Below are positions 20,617 to 30,542 of a DNA stretch of 60,000 nt, one piece after another; positions within the stretch are counted from its first letter, which is position 1; each line of letters starts with the position of its first letter. Origin of the DNA: Strigamia acuminata. Taxonomy: Eukaryota; Arthropoda; Chilopoda; Geophilomorpha; Linotaeniidae. Made by a program: the position numbers and the translations under genes. The notes under the pieces are model-generated. The model was not told the origin of the DNA, did no database searches, and saw nothing but the letters and a program-made list of their open reading frames with translations. Location: the NCBI GenBank assembly GCA_949358305.1, contig OX442314.1:32733608-32793607 (forward strand), written 5' to 3'.

Positions 20617-23600
20617 ACGCCCGGAAGACCAAACCCCAAAATTTACCAAGAATACGACAATTAACCAGGCAATTAACGAAGTAATTACGGAAGAAGTAGC
20701 CAAATTAAAACTCAAATTAAAAGAGAAAAAATCGAAAGAAATTGAAACAAATAATAAAGAAATTAGCGACTCAAGTTCGGAAGACGAATTAAAAGCCAAA
20801 TGGATAAACACCAATTGGTTAGAAAAACAAATAAAAGAATTACAGAAAAAGGTCGTTTATTTCACTACGGCTTACTTCACCACAGAAAAACGCGAATATA
20901 GTGGCCCAACCACTAATACGGCGGACGGCGAAAAAATAGCCGAAACATTCCAAGAATTACCTCACGCCTACGAGGAGGCCCCACCTCGAAAGAAACGCAT
21001 TTTACATTGTAATTTGGTTAAAGAGCGGAAGGACTCACTCGCAATGTTAACAATCAAGTTTAACGACAAAAAATTCATCGGTTTGTTGGATTCGGGAGCC
21101 GACCGGTCCTTTATCTCTTCAGATCTATACGAGTCGTTGGACAAAAAACAACGCGACAAACTACGGGGAATAAGCGAAAATGTGGCCGTAAAAACCGCTG
21201 CTGGAGAAGTGCGTCCAGTAGGGGTACTGACAACAAAAGTCATATGGGAGGGAGGCGTAATAACCCACCCTTTCATCGTTTTACCAACCTACGACACGGT
21301 CCTACTCTTGGGTATGGACATCATGGCCATAATGGAGATCCAGCCCAACCCCATAACGAGGTCCTGGAACTATATCGATAAACGCGAGGACCCCCGACTA
21401 ATGACAGTACCTACCGAACTCCTAGATTCAAACGACGAAGAGGACGAATGGAAAGGCGGAAATTTGAAGCAATTCGTACAAGATTACGATTTCAAATCTT
21501 TTAACGCCCGACTCCAAGAAGGAAATTTGGCTCACAATTTGGCCATGGACGCGAACCTAGGAGAAACCCAGACTAAATTACTTGAAGAAATGCTACAAAA
21601 ACATCGAAAAATCCTGACTAAAGAACCGGGAAAGACAAATTACGTAAAACACGAAATAGAATTAAGTACGGATAAGCCAGTACGAGTTCCATTCAAGGGC
21701 ATGAACCCCCAAAAACGCGAAATCGTCAAGACGATCTGTCAAGACTTACTGGACAAGGGGATAGTGTCCGAGGCATTAGGAGAATATGCGATGAGAATTG
21801 TGCTCGTCATGCGTGCAGGATCGGAACCCAGACTGTGTATCGATTATCGACCTCTAAACGCCATTACCGTTATCGACCCCGTCCAGATGCCATCAATCGA
21901 AGCTATTCTTCGAGAACTAGCCCCATTTAATTGGGTAACAACGATGGATCTGTCGAAAGGATATTGGCAGGTCGAACTCCGTGCCGAAGACAAAGAAAAA
22001 ACCGCTTTCTGGTCCCCGATGGGCAGATTAATGTTTAATGTCATGCCATTTGGCCTAGTAAATGCCCCGGCAACATTTCAACGATTAATCGAGAAGGTTT
22101 TGGGCGACGCGCTACATAAATACGCCTGGGCTTACCTGGACGATATTATTATTGTTTCCCAGACTTTTGACGAACACATCAGACATATCGACGAAGTAAT
22201 ACGTCGTTTAGCAAAAGCCGGACTCCACATACACCCCGGAAAGAGCCAGTTTTGCCGAAAAGAACTTGCGTTTCTTGGATACAAAGTTGGAGTCAATGGC
22301 TTATCCATAGACCCAAAGAAAGTACGAGCAATCACCGATTTTCCAGCACCTACGGACGTGAAAGGGGTACAACGTTTTTTAGGAATGGTAAATTTCTTCG
22401 GCCGACTCCTGCCACATTTAGCGGAAGTCGCGGCCCCAATCACCGATCTTTTAAAGACTGTCCAGAAAATAAATCCAAAGGAGGACCCGCCGAAAGACCC
22501 CGAAATCAAATTTAACTGGACCAGCCATTGCGAAGCAGCGTTTGACAAAATCAAACAAATGCTAATCGACACCAAAACCATCCCTCTCCCCGACTTGAAT
22601 CGCGAATTTATCTTACATACGGATGCGAGTAAAATCGGATTGGGGGCTGCGTTGATGCAAATGCACGAAATCGACGGCATACATCAAGAAGTACCTACGA
22701 TCTTTATCAGCCGGAAAATTCAAGCCGCCGAGAAAAATTACTCAGCGACAGAGCTCGAATGCTTGGCAATCGTATGGGCAGTTCGTAAATTCAGGCCTTA
22801 CCTCGAGTTTACAAAATTTACCGTCCAGACCGACCATCAGGCATTAAGGTGGTTCATGGGCCTGAAAGAACCTTCGGGCCGGATGGCTCGATGGCAATTA
22901 GAGCTCATGGCTTACGACTTACAAATCGAGTACAAGCCAGGGAAGTATAACACAGTCGCCGACGCGCTCTCTAGAGCTCCCGCCTCAGAACCCGACGAGC
23001 CAGACGACGACGGCGACGACGATTCTCGGATAGCTTACTGTCCCACCCCGATCAGGAAGTGGGAATTCAGAAAACAGAATGAACTGCCGAAAGAAAAGTT
23101 GGAATCTTCCGATGAAAAATACGTCGGATATTGGATGAGGGCATATCAATCGGCAAAAGATGCCAGACCAAATTACGACTTATCCATCGAACCCAGAGTC
23201 TCGGATAAATTTGTGCGAGCTTTCGTTACACACGTGAGTAAAGGCACGAACTGTGTCCCACCTACTCGCGAGGAACTCGTCGAAGCTCAGAAGAACGACA
23301 CCGCCTTCTGTAAAAGGTTCTATGACTACTTGACCAACGAGACTTTCCCTGGCGACGTCTACAGCGAAGAATCCAGAGAAGAGTTCAAAATTAAAGCTTC
23401 CGCTTATCTGATAGACGATGGCCTACTTTTAAAGTACCATCCGAACTTTCGGGACGACTTGACAGAGTCAGGGAGTTCAATTAAAGTCGTAATTCCGAGA
23501 AAAGTTCGAACACAAATTCTGTGGATGGTACACGGCCACCCTCTAGCCGGACACGCCGGCGTGGCAAGGACTCTCTACCGGGCCAGTCAACTGTACTATT

Positions 23601-24904
23601 GGCCCGAAATGAGAAGGGACATCGTACGATTCATACGACACTGTCCACGATGCCAAGCCTGCAAGCCTCGGAATAAGGCTAACTACGAGAATTTATCACT
23701 TGGACCGTTCGCCCCTTTTGATTGTTGGAGCGTAGACCTTATGGGTCCTAAGATAACAAGTGCAAATAGCCACAAATACATACTCGTGATCATGGATGTC
23801 GCAACAGGATGGCCAGAGTTGTATCCGATGGCCCACCCGACTAAGCAGAAAATAATCCAGTGCCTCTACGAAGTCGCGTTACATTTTGGCTTCCCGCGGA
23901 AATTAATTTCCGATAATGGCCCACAATTCGCATCAAGGTTATACAAGGATTTCTGCAATCAATTCGACATTCAACCATCATTTACTTCAACGTATAACCC
24001 ACGGGCTAATCCCGTGGAGCGACTCAACCGCGACATAAAATATGCGCTTGCTATTTTCACAGACGTACATTCCAAGTGGGACGAGTTCCTTAAAGAAATA
24101 GCATTTAGCATCCGAACGACCATTTCGAGAAACCGCGGCTTTTCCCCGGCTTATCTCAACTTCGCTCGAGAGCTACGAGTGCCCTGGGATCCACGCATCC
24201 CAGAAGGAATTCGAAAAGTCGATCCAAAAAATCCTCACATTTACGTACATCAACTAGAACAAGCAATTTCGGCAACCTACCAACATATGATGTCACATGT
24301 GTTTGACATGCGCGAACGAGTGAAAAAGTCTGAAAAGAACACACAATTTTGTAATTTCAAAATCAACGATCTCGTATGGAAAGACACTCACATTTTATCC
24401 AGTGCAGATAAAGGGATTCATGCCGGCTTAGCCGACAAACGAGACGGCCCATACGTAATTACCAAGGCCCACGGCGGGAACGCATTTTCTCTGCAACGTT
24501 TGGCCGATAATGTAAATTTTCGATCAATCCACGCTCGAGAACTGACGCCTTACTTGCCGGAATTTCCACAAGAAGAATGGGCCGAGGACCAAACGCAGCC
24601 ATCTCCATCGCCCACAATACGAGATATGTTCGACGACATCGCCACTGTTTCAGACTTGAACGAAAGTACGACTCACGCAACTCCAGACAGCGCCGAACTA
24701 ACTATCGCCCCAGATGGAAATTTAGGAGGGGAGGAAGCAGCAGTTAACGAAGAAACTCCTAAAACTCCTGAAAAAGAAAAAGAGATTACTAAAAGATCCA
24801 CACGATCGAAAAGTAAAATACCAAAACCTATAACACGACAAAGTACAAGAAAAAAGGCACCAAACCCGTTTATAAAGGACGGTAAAATCACCGGGAGGAC
24901 ATGA
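20577..24904 (+). CDS. pol: Outer element Pol (protease, RT, RNase H, integrase)
   Basis: An intact pol frame, -1 relative to gag and open from about 20477. Productive reading should begin after slippage at 20576. After a Lys/Glu-rich linker it has: aspartic protease DSGA (D codon 21089); reverse transcriptase (RLCIDYRPLNAIT; YLDD with the first D at 22139); RNase H (HTDAS, D at 22622; ELECLAIVWAVRKFRPY; TDHQALRW; VADALSRAP). Integrase has an HHCC domain (HGHPLAGHAG … CPRCQACK, from 23531) and DDE residues at 23735 (SVDLMGP), 23912 (SDNG) and E 35 residues later in NPVERLNRD. A GPY/F-type module (KRDGPYVI, about 24440) and an acidic then Lys/Arg-rich tail follow. It resembles the inner Pol motif by motif but is clearly a different family. 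No inactivating lesion is visible; only the upstream gag break silences it. Confidence 0.92.
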
Positions 24905-25150
24905 TAAAGCAAGAAAAATCCAAAATGGTTGGCATAACCAATCAAAAGCGATAAAACAATATGACGTAATTACCCCGACCTCCTAGGGACAAAAACAATC
25001 ACAAGGAGACTCCAACAATCAACTACGTATTACATACGAAAGCCAATCAAGATACTTAACCTCGACTACCCTTTCAACTTTGCACTCCGCGTTCTGTCAC
25101 GACGACAACAGGTGCTTGACAAAAATCGCAACCAACAAATTGAATCAAAA

Positions 25151-25294
25151 ATGCGAAGAAACTGGAAGCAATCACCCGACAACGAAGAGGAAGAAATGGA
25201 TCGGGACCCAAGCGAAGACGAATGGAACGATCCCGCAAGATGGGACGAGGTTGAACCGGAAGAAAATCGGGAAAAGCCCGATGGAAACGAAAAG
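25151..25294 (+). CDS. Outer element third ORF, predicted first coding exon
   Basis: The first ATG of this frame is at 25151. It opens a very acidic 48-codon segment (DNEEEEMDRDPSEDEWND) ending in …GNEK, directly before a donor AAG|GTAAAA at 25294/25295. Without splicing the frame stops at 25325-25327. With removal of 25295-25510 it joins the 25511-28066 frame in phase 0. The frame is also open 5' of the ATG back to 24965, so a further upstream exon could feed into it. Confidence 0.6.
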
Positions 25295-25510
25295 GTAAAA
25301 ATAACAAAGAATTTAATTTGTGGCTAAACCACGAAAATACGTGAAACAAGATTCATAAAAGAAAACATCTTTATGTCAACAAACGAAAAATGACACGAGC
25401 CATTATTTAAGATTCAACACGTGTAAAAAGCACATGGTCGACCATGGCGCCATCTTGAATTCAAATTCGGAATTTAACAAAAATCTAATTTTTATGTATT
25501 CATTCCTCAG
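25295..25510 (+). other. Predicted 216-nt GT-AG intron in outer ORF3
   Basis: Donor AAG|GTAAAA, acceptor TATTCATTCCTCAG|CC with a pyrimidine-rich end. A branch-like TTTAAC lies about 23 nt upstream of the acceptor. Both flanking frames are in phase 0, and the intron contains an in-frame stop. Confidence 0.65.
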
Positions 25511-28066
25511 CCGGAACACCAACTTACGTGGGGACCCATCGATCCGCAAAACGTGTCTTCGGGTACACTCTGGAGAAGCGAAATTCCGACCCCATTTCGA
25601 AGAGCGTTAGAGGACGACGTCGACACCGGACCATGGAAAATTCGGCTCACTTCATCCCGAGCCCGATCGCGATTTTGGGCAAGTCAGGAGACCCTGATAC
25701 ACTACTTCCCAGAAAAGATGCGCGACGCACTGAGGACTGAAATTCCAGAACGCGACGACGCACCAGCACCACTCCCAAACAAGTTTTTGGAAAAGGACTA
25801 CCCAAGCGAGCCCGAAGAGTGGGCTGTCCTCGAGAGGTGGCAAAACGCCGCTACAGACGAAGAGCGCCGACAAATACACAGAGACTATTACAACGAAGTC
25901 AGACGGACGGCGTATCGAGATCTCTTCAAAATACTGAAACCAGCAGGGTATTCGACAGATGAGATAAAAACTTGGTTAAGCCAGGTTCGAGGAGAAAGAC
26001 CAGACGTTCCCAACTGGCGACCCGAACACGGATTTATCACCTCACAGAAAGCAATGCACCAGCTCCACTACCTGGGCATCTTTGGGCGCAAGCGACAAAA
26101 AGCGGAGAAGCGACTCTCGAGCGAGTTGTTGAATAACACACACGACAACAAGCGACGACGCCTGGATCAGCCAAGCACGTCGTACAACACGCAAGATCGA
26201 TCGCAGTCACATCCTCGAGTTTATTACCGACACGCTCGAGAACCCTCACCGCGACGAGAACCCAGAGTCGAGAGACCACGAGAGGTTGAGACTTACCGCT
26301 ACTCCAGGAATCGACCGAACCAACGCGGATGCCTCAGGTTATCGAGACCACGAGCGGAAACATGGGGACGCTTTGAGAGATCACGTGAAGTCGATGAGGT
26401 AGAGACTCTGCAAGTGGAAGTTCGACAAGAAGTGCCAATAACGATCGAACACGAACAATCGGTAGAGCCGATGATCGTACCCGAACAAGAAAAACTTTAC
26501 ACCGAAGCCGATATGGTAGCAGCCGTCCTGAAAGTCAAGAACGAACAGGCGAAACCCGTCTATCGGCCGACCAAATCAATCGAGATGAGTGTAACATCGG
26601 TACCAAGCGCATTCATCAAGGCGCCAACAAAACCAGTTAGTAGCGTGCCTTCTAGTCTGCCCAGCGCATTCCGAAAGACTGTGATTATCGGAACCCCAAC
26701 ATCGCTGAGTCCCTTTGAACAACTTAAACGACGACAAGATCGTTTTGGACCCATTTTCCCGGCCGTACCGGAAGAAACGCGAAGCGAAATTTCCACGTCG
26801 AGAACGCCGATTGTTTGGGATGAGCCCGAACCCGACATTCAACGAGTTTTAATTAATTCAAAGCAAGTGGCCGTGGCTAAAACCGATAAGAACGACCAAA
26901 CGCCTTCAAAACCAACTTCCAATAACCAGTCTCCGGAGGTTCGAGCCACGATCCAGTTCGACCCAACGCCATACGATTTACAGTCGTTTCTCGACACAAC
27001 CACGATCGAACAAGCGAAAGAGATGGTGTCCGACGTTGACGAATATCAAGCCAGGACCATGCGGATTGCGGTAACAAACATCCAAAGTGCGGCCATAGAG
27101 TTCATCAAGAGCCCTGGACGAGATCATCCGTCACGGACAGCGCGCACAACGGTCGTACTCACGGACATGATGTCGCTCGTATTGGCCGCGTCCACATTTA
27201 GAAACGCCCGTGTAGCGTTGGCAGCCTGGGCAGTCGTCGCACATGAAAGCTTTCTGTTGCCTCCCGCTCTCATCGAACGATGGCTAAAGTTAGTCCCTTC
27301 CTGTATCCAGGTTCGCGCACAGTTAGTTGCGGAGGACGTCGACCCGGAGCAATCATATCAAGCGGTCCGAACTGTGGCTTTACCACAGAGCAAACCAGTC
27401 GTATTAATCAACGAACCTCTCCCTGAGACTCCGGCAAACCAGACAGTCCCGGCAGCCGCTCCAGAGGAGACGATAAAGTTCCCCGAAGGACTGGTCCCGA
27501 TCGAAGGCGTGAAAGCAGTCGTCCGAAAATCGAAAGCGAAGCCGAAGATCCTGCGGCCCAAGAAAAGGATGGAGCCAAAGCCGTTGCCTCCAATCGATGC
27601 ACATCTGAAGACGTATTATCCGAGCTTGACCATGACCAAGGGAACGAAGGATAAAATTAAGAAATCAAGCGATCATGGTCATTCGCTTTATGTGTGGATG
27701 GAACGCACCCTCGAAGCGGGTCCGGGCGTCGATTTCATTCAACACCAACGTCTATTGCGCGCCCACCGTGCCCCAAAGACTCCAGCCGAGGCCCAGAAGA
27801 TCCACCACACGAATCAAGGCCTAGCTCCCTTCCTTTCACGTATTTGGATACACGAACGAGTCGGCGCCGCATACGAACCGGTCGGCGGCCACGATCGATA
27901 TTTTATCGGAGAATTTGAAGATCCAAGCGACCGCTCGTCCCGTCTTACCTCTACTCCGCCGATCAGTAAACCCACAACTCTGAAGATGGCTGAACCATCC
28001 GTAACTGAAGAACTACCTCCACCTCCGCCTCCGGATGTTCCCCAGGGATCACCTGAGAAGAAGTAA
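25511..28066 (+). CDS. Outer element third ORF, main coding exon (large unknown protein)
   Basis: I do not recognise the protein. The frame is open from the predicted acceptor at 25510 to TAA at 28064-28066 (851 codons; about 899 aa with the first exon). The first ATG inside is well downstream and the frame reads coherently from 25511 (PEHQLTWGPIDP…), which supports splicing. The N-terminal 170 residues look folded, Trp/Pro/Arg-rich. A basic cluster KRRRLD (about 26150) could be a nuclear signal. A long Arg/Glu/Pro/Ser region follows, then a helical Ala/Val-rich segment (about 27000-27350). The region from 27590 has HHTNQGLAPFLSRIWIHERVG, and the tail is PPPPPP-rich and acidic. No signal peptide, membrane span or protease site suggests an envelope. 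A gag-like or nucleic-acid-binding accessory role is speculation. Confidence 0.8.
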   Translation, partial: PEHQLTWGPIDPQNVSSGTLWRSEIPTPFRRALEDDVDTGPWKIRLTSSRARSRFWASQETLIHYFPEKMRDALRTEIPERDDAPAPLPNKFLEKDYPSEPEEWAVLERWQNAATDEERRQIHRDYYNEVRRTAYRDLFKILKPAGYSTDEIKTWLSQVRGERPDVPNWRPEHGFITSQKAMHQLHYLGIFGRKRQKAEKRLSSELLNNTHDNKRRRLDQPSTSYNTQDRSQSHPRVYYRHAREPSPRREPRVERPREVETYRYSRNRPNQRGCLRLSRPRAETWGRFERSREVDEVETLQVEVRQEVPITIEHEQSVEPMIVPEQEKLYTEADMVAAVLKVKNEQAKPVYRPTKSIEMSVTSVPSAFIKAPTKPVSSVPSSLPSAFRKTVIIGTPTSLSPFEQLKRRQDRFGPIFPAVPEETRSEISTSRTPIVWDEPEPDIQRVLINSKQVAVAKTDKNDQTPSKPTSNNQSPEVRATIQFDPTPYDLQSFLDTTTIEQAKEMVSDVDEYQARTMRIAVTNIQSAAIEFIKSPGRDHPSRTARTTVVLTDMMSLVLAASTFRNARVALAAWAVVAHESFLLPPALIERWLKLVPSCIQVRAQLVAEDVDPEQSYQAVRTVALPQSKPVVLINEPLPETPANQTVPAAAPEETIKFPEGLVPIEGVKAVVRKSKAKPKILRPKKRMEPKPLPPIDAHLKTYYPSLTMTKGTKDKIKKSSDHGHSLYVWMERTLEAGPGVDFIQHQRLLRAHRAPKTPAEAQKIHHTNQGLAPFLSRIWIHERVGAAYEPVGGHDRYFIGEFEDPSDRSSRLTSTPPISKPTTLKMAEPSVTEELPPPPPPDVPQGSPEKK

Positions 28067-28133
28067 AGTGAAATCTAACTTTGAGTTTTCGCAATGTTTG
28101 TTGTTTTATTGTAAATCCCCCAACAACATTGCT

Positions 28134-28143
28134 GAGGAGGGGA
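28134..28143 (+). promoter_or_regulatory. Polypurine tract, outer element
   Basis: GAGGAGGGGA lies two bases before the 3' LTR. Confidence 0.75.
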
Positions 28144-28145
28144 CG

Positions 28146-28758
28146 TGTGGTGACCACGAGGTCACAAAAGTGTTTTAATAATTTATAATTCAATAAATAA
28201 TGATTTTAGTATTCATAATAAAATATTGTCAGATCATTACGGAAAAACTAGCTATACTAGTTTTACCGTTTCTGCGGGACGGACGTGACAACGTCATGAA
28301 TTTGCATAATTCTCCGAATTTAGGCAAATACGTCATTTCCGGTCCAGCCAGTATTTAAACCCGTGTCTGACCGGAAACCCCCCACTTTATAGATACCAGA
28401 GCAACATTAGCATCACCACCTCACCTTTCAGGCCGAACACCACGGATTGATAGAGGATCGATGCCCGTTGCCAAATTCATCTATAAACCACAGTCACAGA
28501 TATTTATCGTAGCAATACTACGATAGTAATATCTACCGAAGCGAAGCGTTTGCGAACACGTGTTTCGCCAGACGCCATTACCCTAGACAACAGAAGCCAC
28601 GTGTAAGACTGCCGTGCAGCAACAAATCGTATCCGCCGACAAGGATCCGAGACCACAACATTGTTAAGTATATTTGTATTATATTACAAGTGTGAAATAA
28701 AAGGTTATTATTGTAAGATATTGTGTTAAGTTTATTTACCGGAACCAAGGTTACGACA
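28146..28758 (+). repeat. Outer element 3' LTR (613 bp)
   Basis: Appears identical to 3427-4039. AATAAA at 28696-28701. Followed by the CACT target duplication at 28759-28762. Confidence 0.95.
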
Positions 28759-29459
28759 CACTTACCTCTATTTTGTTCCTTTCTGAAAACCATCAGTTAT
28801 TCAAAATCCATCCAGTCATACTTTTGCGTTCAAAGTTTAGATTTTTGATAATTACTGCACAAACATTCATTCATGTCAAGTTAAATAAAAGCCTTTAAAA
28901 ACAAATTTTTTTGGACGTGAAAACAGTTTTTTTTAGTTTTAAAAACCAAACAGGGCTTAAATTTTCATTGAAGTAAAACTTTGAACGTACAAAAAAAATC
29001 AATAAATACAAAAATTAAAACAAATCAATCATTCATTCATTCAATTACTCTTATGCCATTAAAAAGAAATCAACAATAATTTACTTTATAAATGGAAAGA
29101 AAAATTTATTCAATTCAATTCAATTCAATTCAATTCAATAAAAACGAAATAAAAATAATAAAATTGAAGAAATATAAATTAATAATGAAAAATAAATATA
29201 AATTAATAATGAAAAATAAATATTAAAAATCAACAACAAAATTCAATTCACTTCAATTACAAATGTAAATACCGTATTTTATTGATTAAGAGCTGCGGCT
29301 ATTTTTAAAAAATGCCATTTCGGTTTTTTGTTACATTTGTTTATTGTAACAAACAAAGTCTGAATTTAATATAATGGCCCCCATCGGTTAAGAAAGAAAG
29401 AAAGAAAGAAAGAAATCTTGATTGAAATTCATAAATATAGACGAAATCTCGATAGAAAT
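28759..29459. other. AT-rich intergenic DNA with short microsatellites
   Basis: No gene seen. It includes a (TTCAA)n tract at about 29109-29139 and a (GAAA)n tract at about 29391-29415. Confidence 0.6.
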
Positions 29460-29546
29460 CGGTAAAATACGGTAGATTAATAAAATCAAAATAATCAAAG
29501 ACTAAATCAAAATAAATCAAATAAATTAAACGATCAAATGCGGCCC

Positions 29547-29604
29547 AAATTTGCCGAAATTTGTGTAGAAAGGCACACTTTTCTATACAAAATTCGGCAA
29601 TTTT
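29547..29604. repeat. 58-nt near-perfect hairpin (pre-miRNA-like)
   Basis: 25-nt arms (29547-29571 and 29580-29604) pair with only two mismatches and one G·U, loop GGCACACT. The shape resembles a small pre-miRNA, but it lies in the foldback element, so an element-derived hairpin is the simpler reading. Confidence 0.6.
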
Positions 29605-29939
29605 AGGGGGCAATTGAGCTCTACAATGCCGCCGAATGTTTAATAAATATACGAAATTGTTTAAAAACGAACAAAATTCGTTCCATTTTTGTCAGCAAAT
29701 ACTTTTTTGGTTTTTTGTAGGAAGCGTACGTTCATCGTTCGTTAAAATAACACTCGAAAGAAAAATAACGAGTCGGAAATGTACCGAACATCGTAGTTTG
29801 TATATTTCGTATTTATTATACATTCGACCGCGTTGGTGAGCTCAAATGCGTCCGATAAAGTAATCATTCTGAAATATTAAATAATAAAAAAAATTTTCAC
29901 ACAATAAAAATCACGAAACCGTGGCAAATCAATGTACGA

Positions 29940-30119
29940 CAATATTGAATTATTTCGGCGGCGTTTGGGTTGACAAACCCGGGCGTACGTGTTTAAAAGT
30001 CATGGCGTTACTGTTATTCGCCAAAATTTTACACATAAATCGTTTAATGTACGCCATGAACTTAAAACACGGTCGCCCGCGTACGTCAACCCAAACGCGG
30101 CCGAAATAATTCAATTTTG
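29940..30119. repeat. 180-bp imperfect palindrome
   Basis: TTGAATTATTTCGGCGGCGT at 29945 is matched in inverse by the sequence ending at 30114, and TTTGGGTTGAC by GTCAACCCAAA. Pairing continues inward through GGGCG…CATGGCGT/ACGCCATG. Arms are about 67-75 nt and roughly 85% complementary by eye. Confidence 0.75.
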
Positions 30120-30542
30120 CCTTACATTTTTAAAATAAGAACAAATTCACGATTTGTTTGGTAAAACGTGGCGAAAATGTCTTAAAAAAAATAAATATAG
30201 CAAGAAAATTTTTTAAAAAAAAAGAATCAATTAATAAAAACAAATCAATAAATGAATTAAATAAATTGAGGTCTCCAACACAAAAAAGGCGAAAATATCA
30301 TCACACGTACGAAGCGAAATGGAATAAAAACAATAAAAATGAAAAAAAATTAATTAAAAATGAAAAAAACCGGAAAATGACGAATAAAACACAAATATAA
30401 TTCACCGTAGTTCACTAACGCACTTTTCGAGACAAAATTCGTGAATCGGGCAATTTTCGGCGGCCGCATTCGAAAGCTCAAATGTGCCGGAAAAAAATAA
30501 AATAAATAAAAATAAAAATAAATCCTACCGTCCACTTTACGG

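Larger units (their letters stand above)
3427..28758 (+). mobile_element. Outer Ty3/gypsy LTR retrotransposon (host of a nested insertion)
   Basis: A complete plus-strand LTR retrotransposon. It has 613-bp LTRs at both ends (TGT...ACA), CACT duplicated at 3423-3426 and 28759-28762, a primer-binding site, gag, pol (protease-RT-RNase H-integrase order, hence Ty3/gypsy), a third ORF and a polypurine tract. Subtracting the nested element and one copy of its target duplication, the native length is about 11.4 kb. The two LTRs show no difference that I could find by eye, implying recent integration. Gag is split by the inner element at 5210-19142, so this copy cannot make Gag or Gag-Pol from one message, although every frame I checked is otherwise open. 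Confidence 0.95.
29460..30542. repeat. 1.1-kb foldback element with nested inverted repeats
   Basis: Three pairs of inverted segments are arranged concentrically or nested. The outermost pair is CGGTAAAATACGGTAG (29460) against the complement of CTACCGTCCACTTTACGG (to 30542). The next is ATGCGGCC (29538) against GGCCGCAT (30462), with flanking similarity of about 45 bp. The innermost is a long imperfect palindrome at 29940-30119. It is AT-rich outside the arms and has no coding potential. A foldback or MITE-type transposon is the likeliest identity. I could not find a clean target duplication. Confidence 0.6.

Noticed and set aside
15241-28066. Third ORFs as retroviral envelope genes
   Set aside because: Neither product has a signal peptide, transmembrane anchor or protease cleavage motif.
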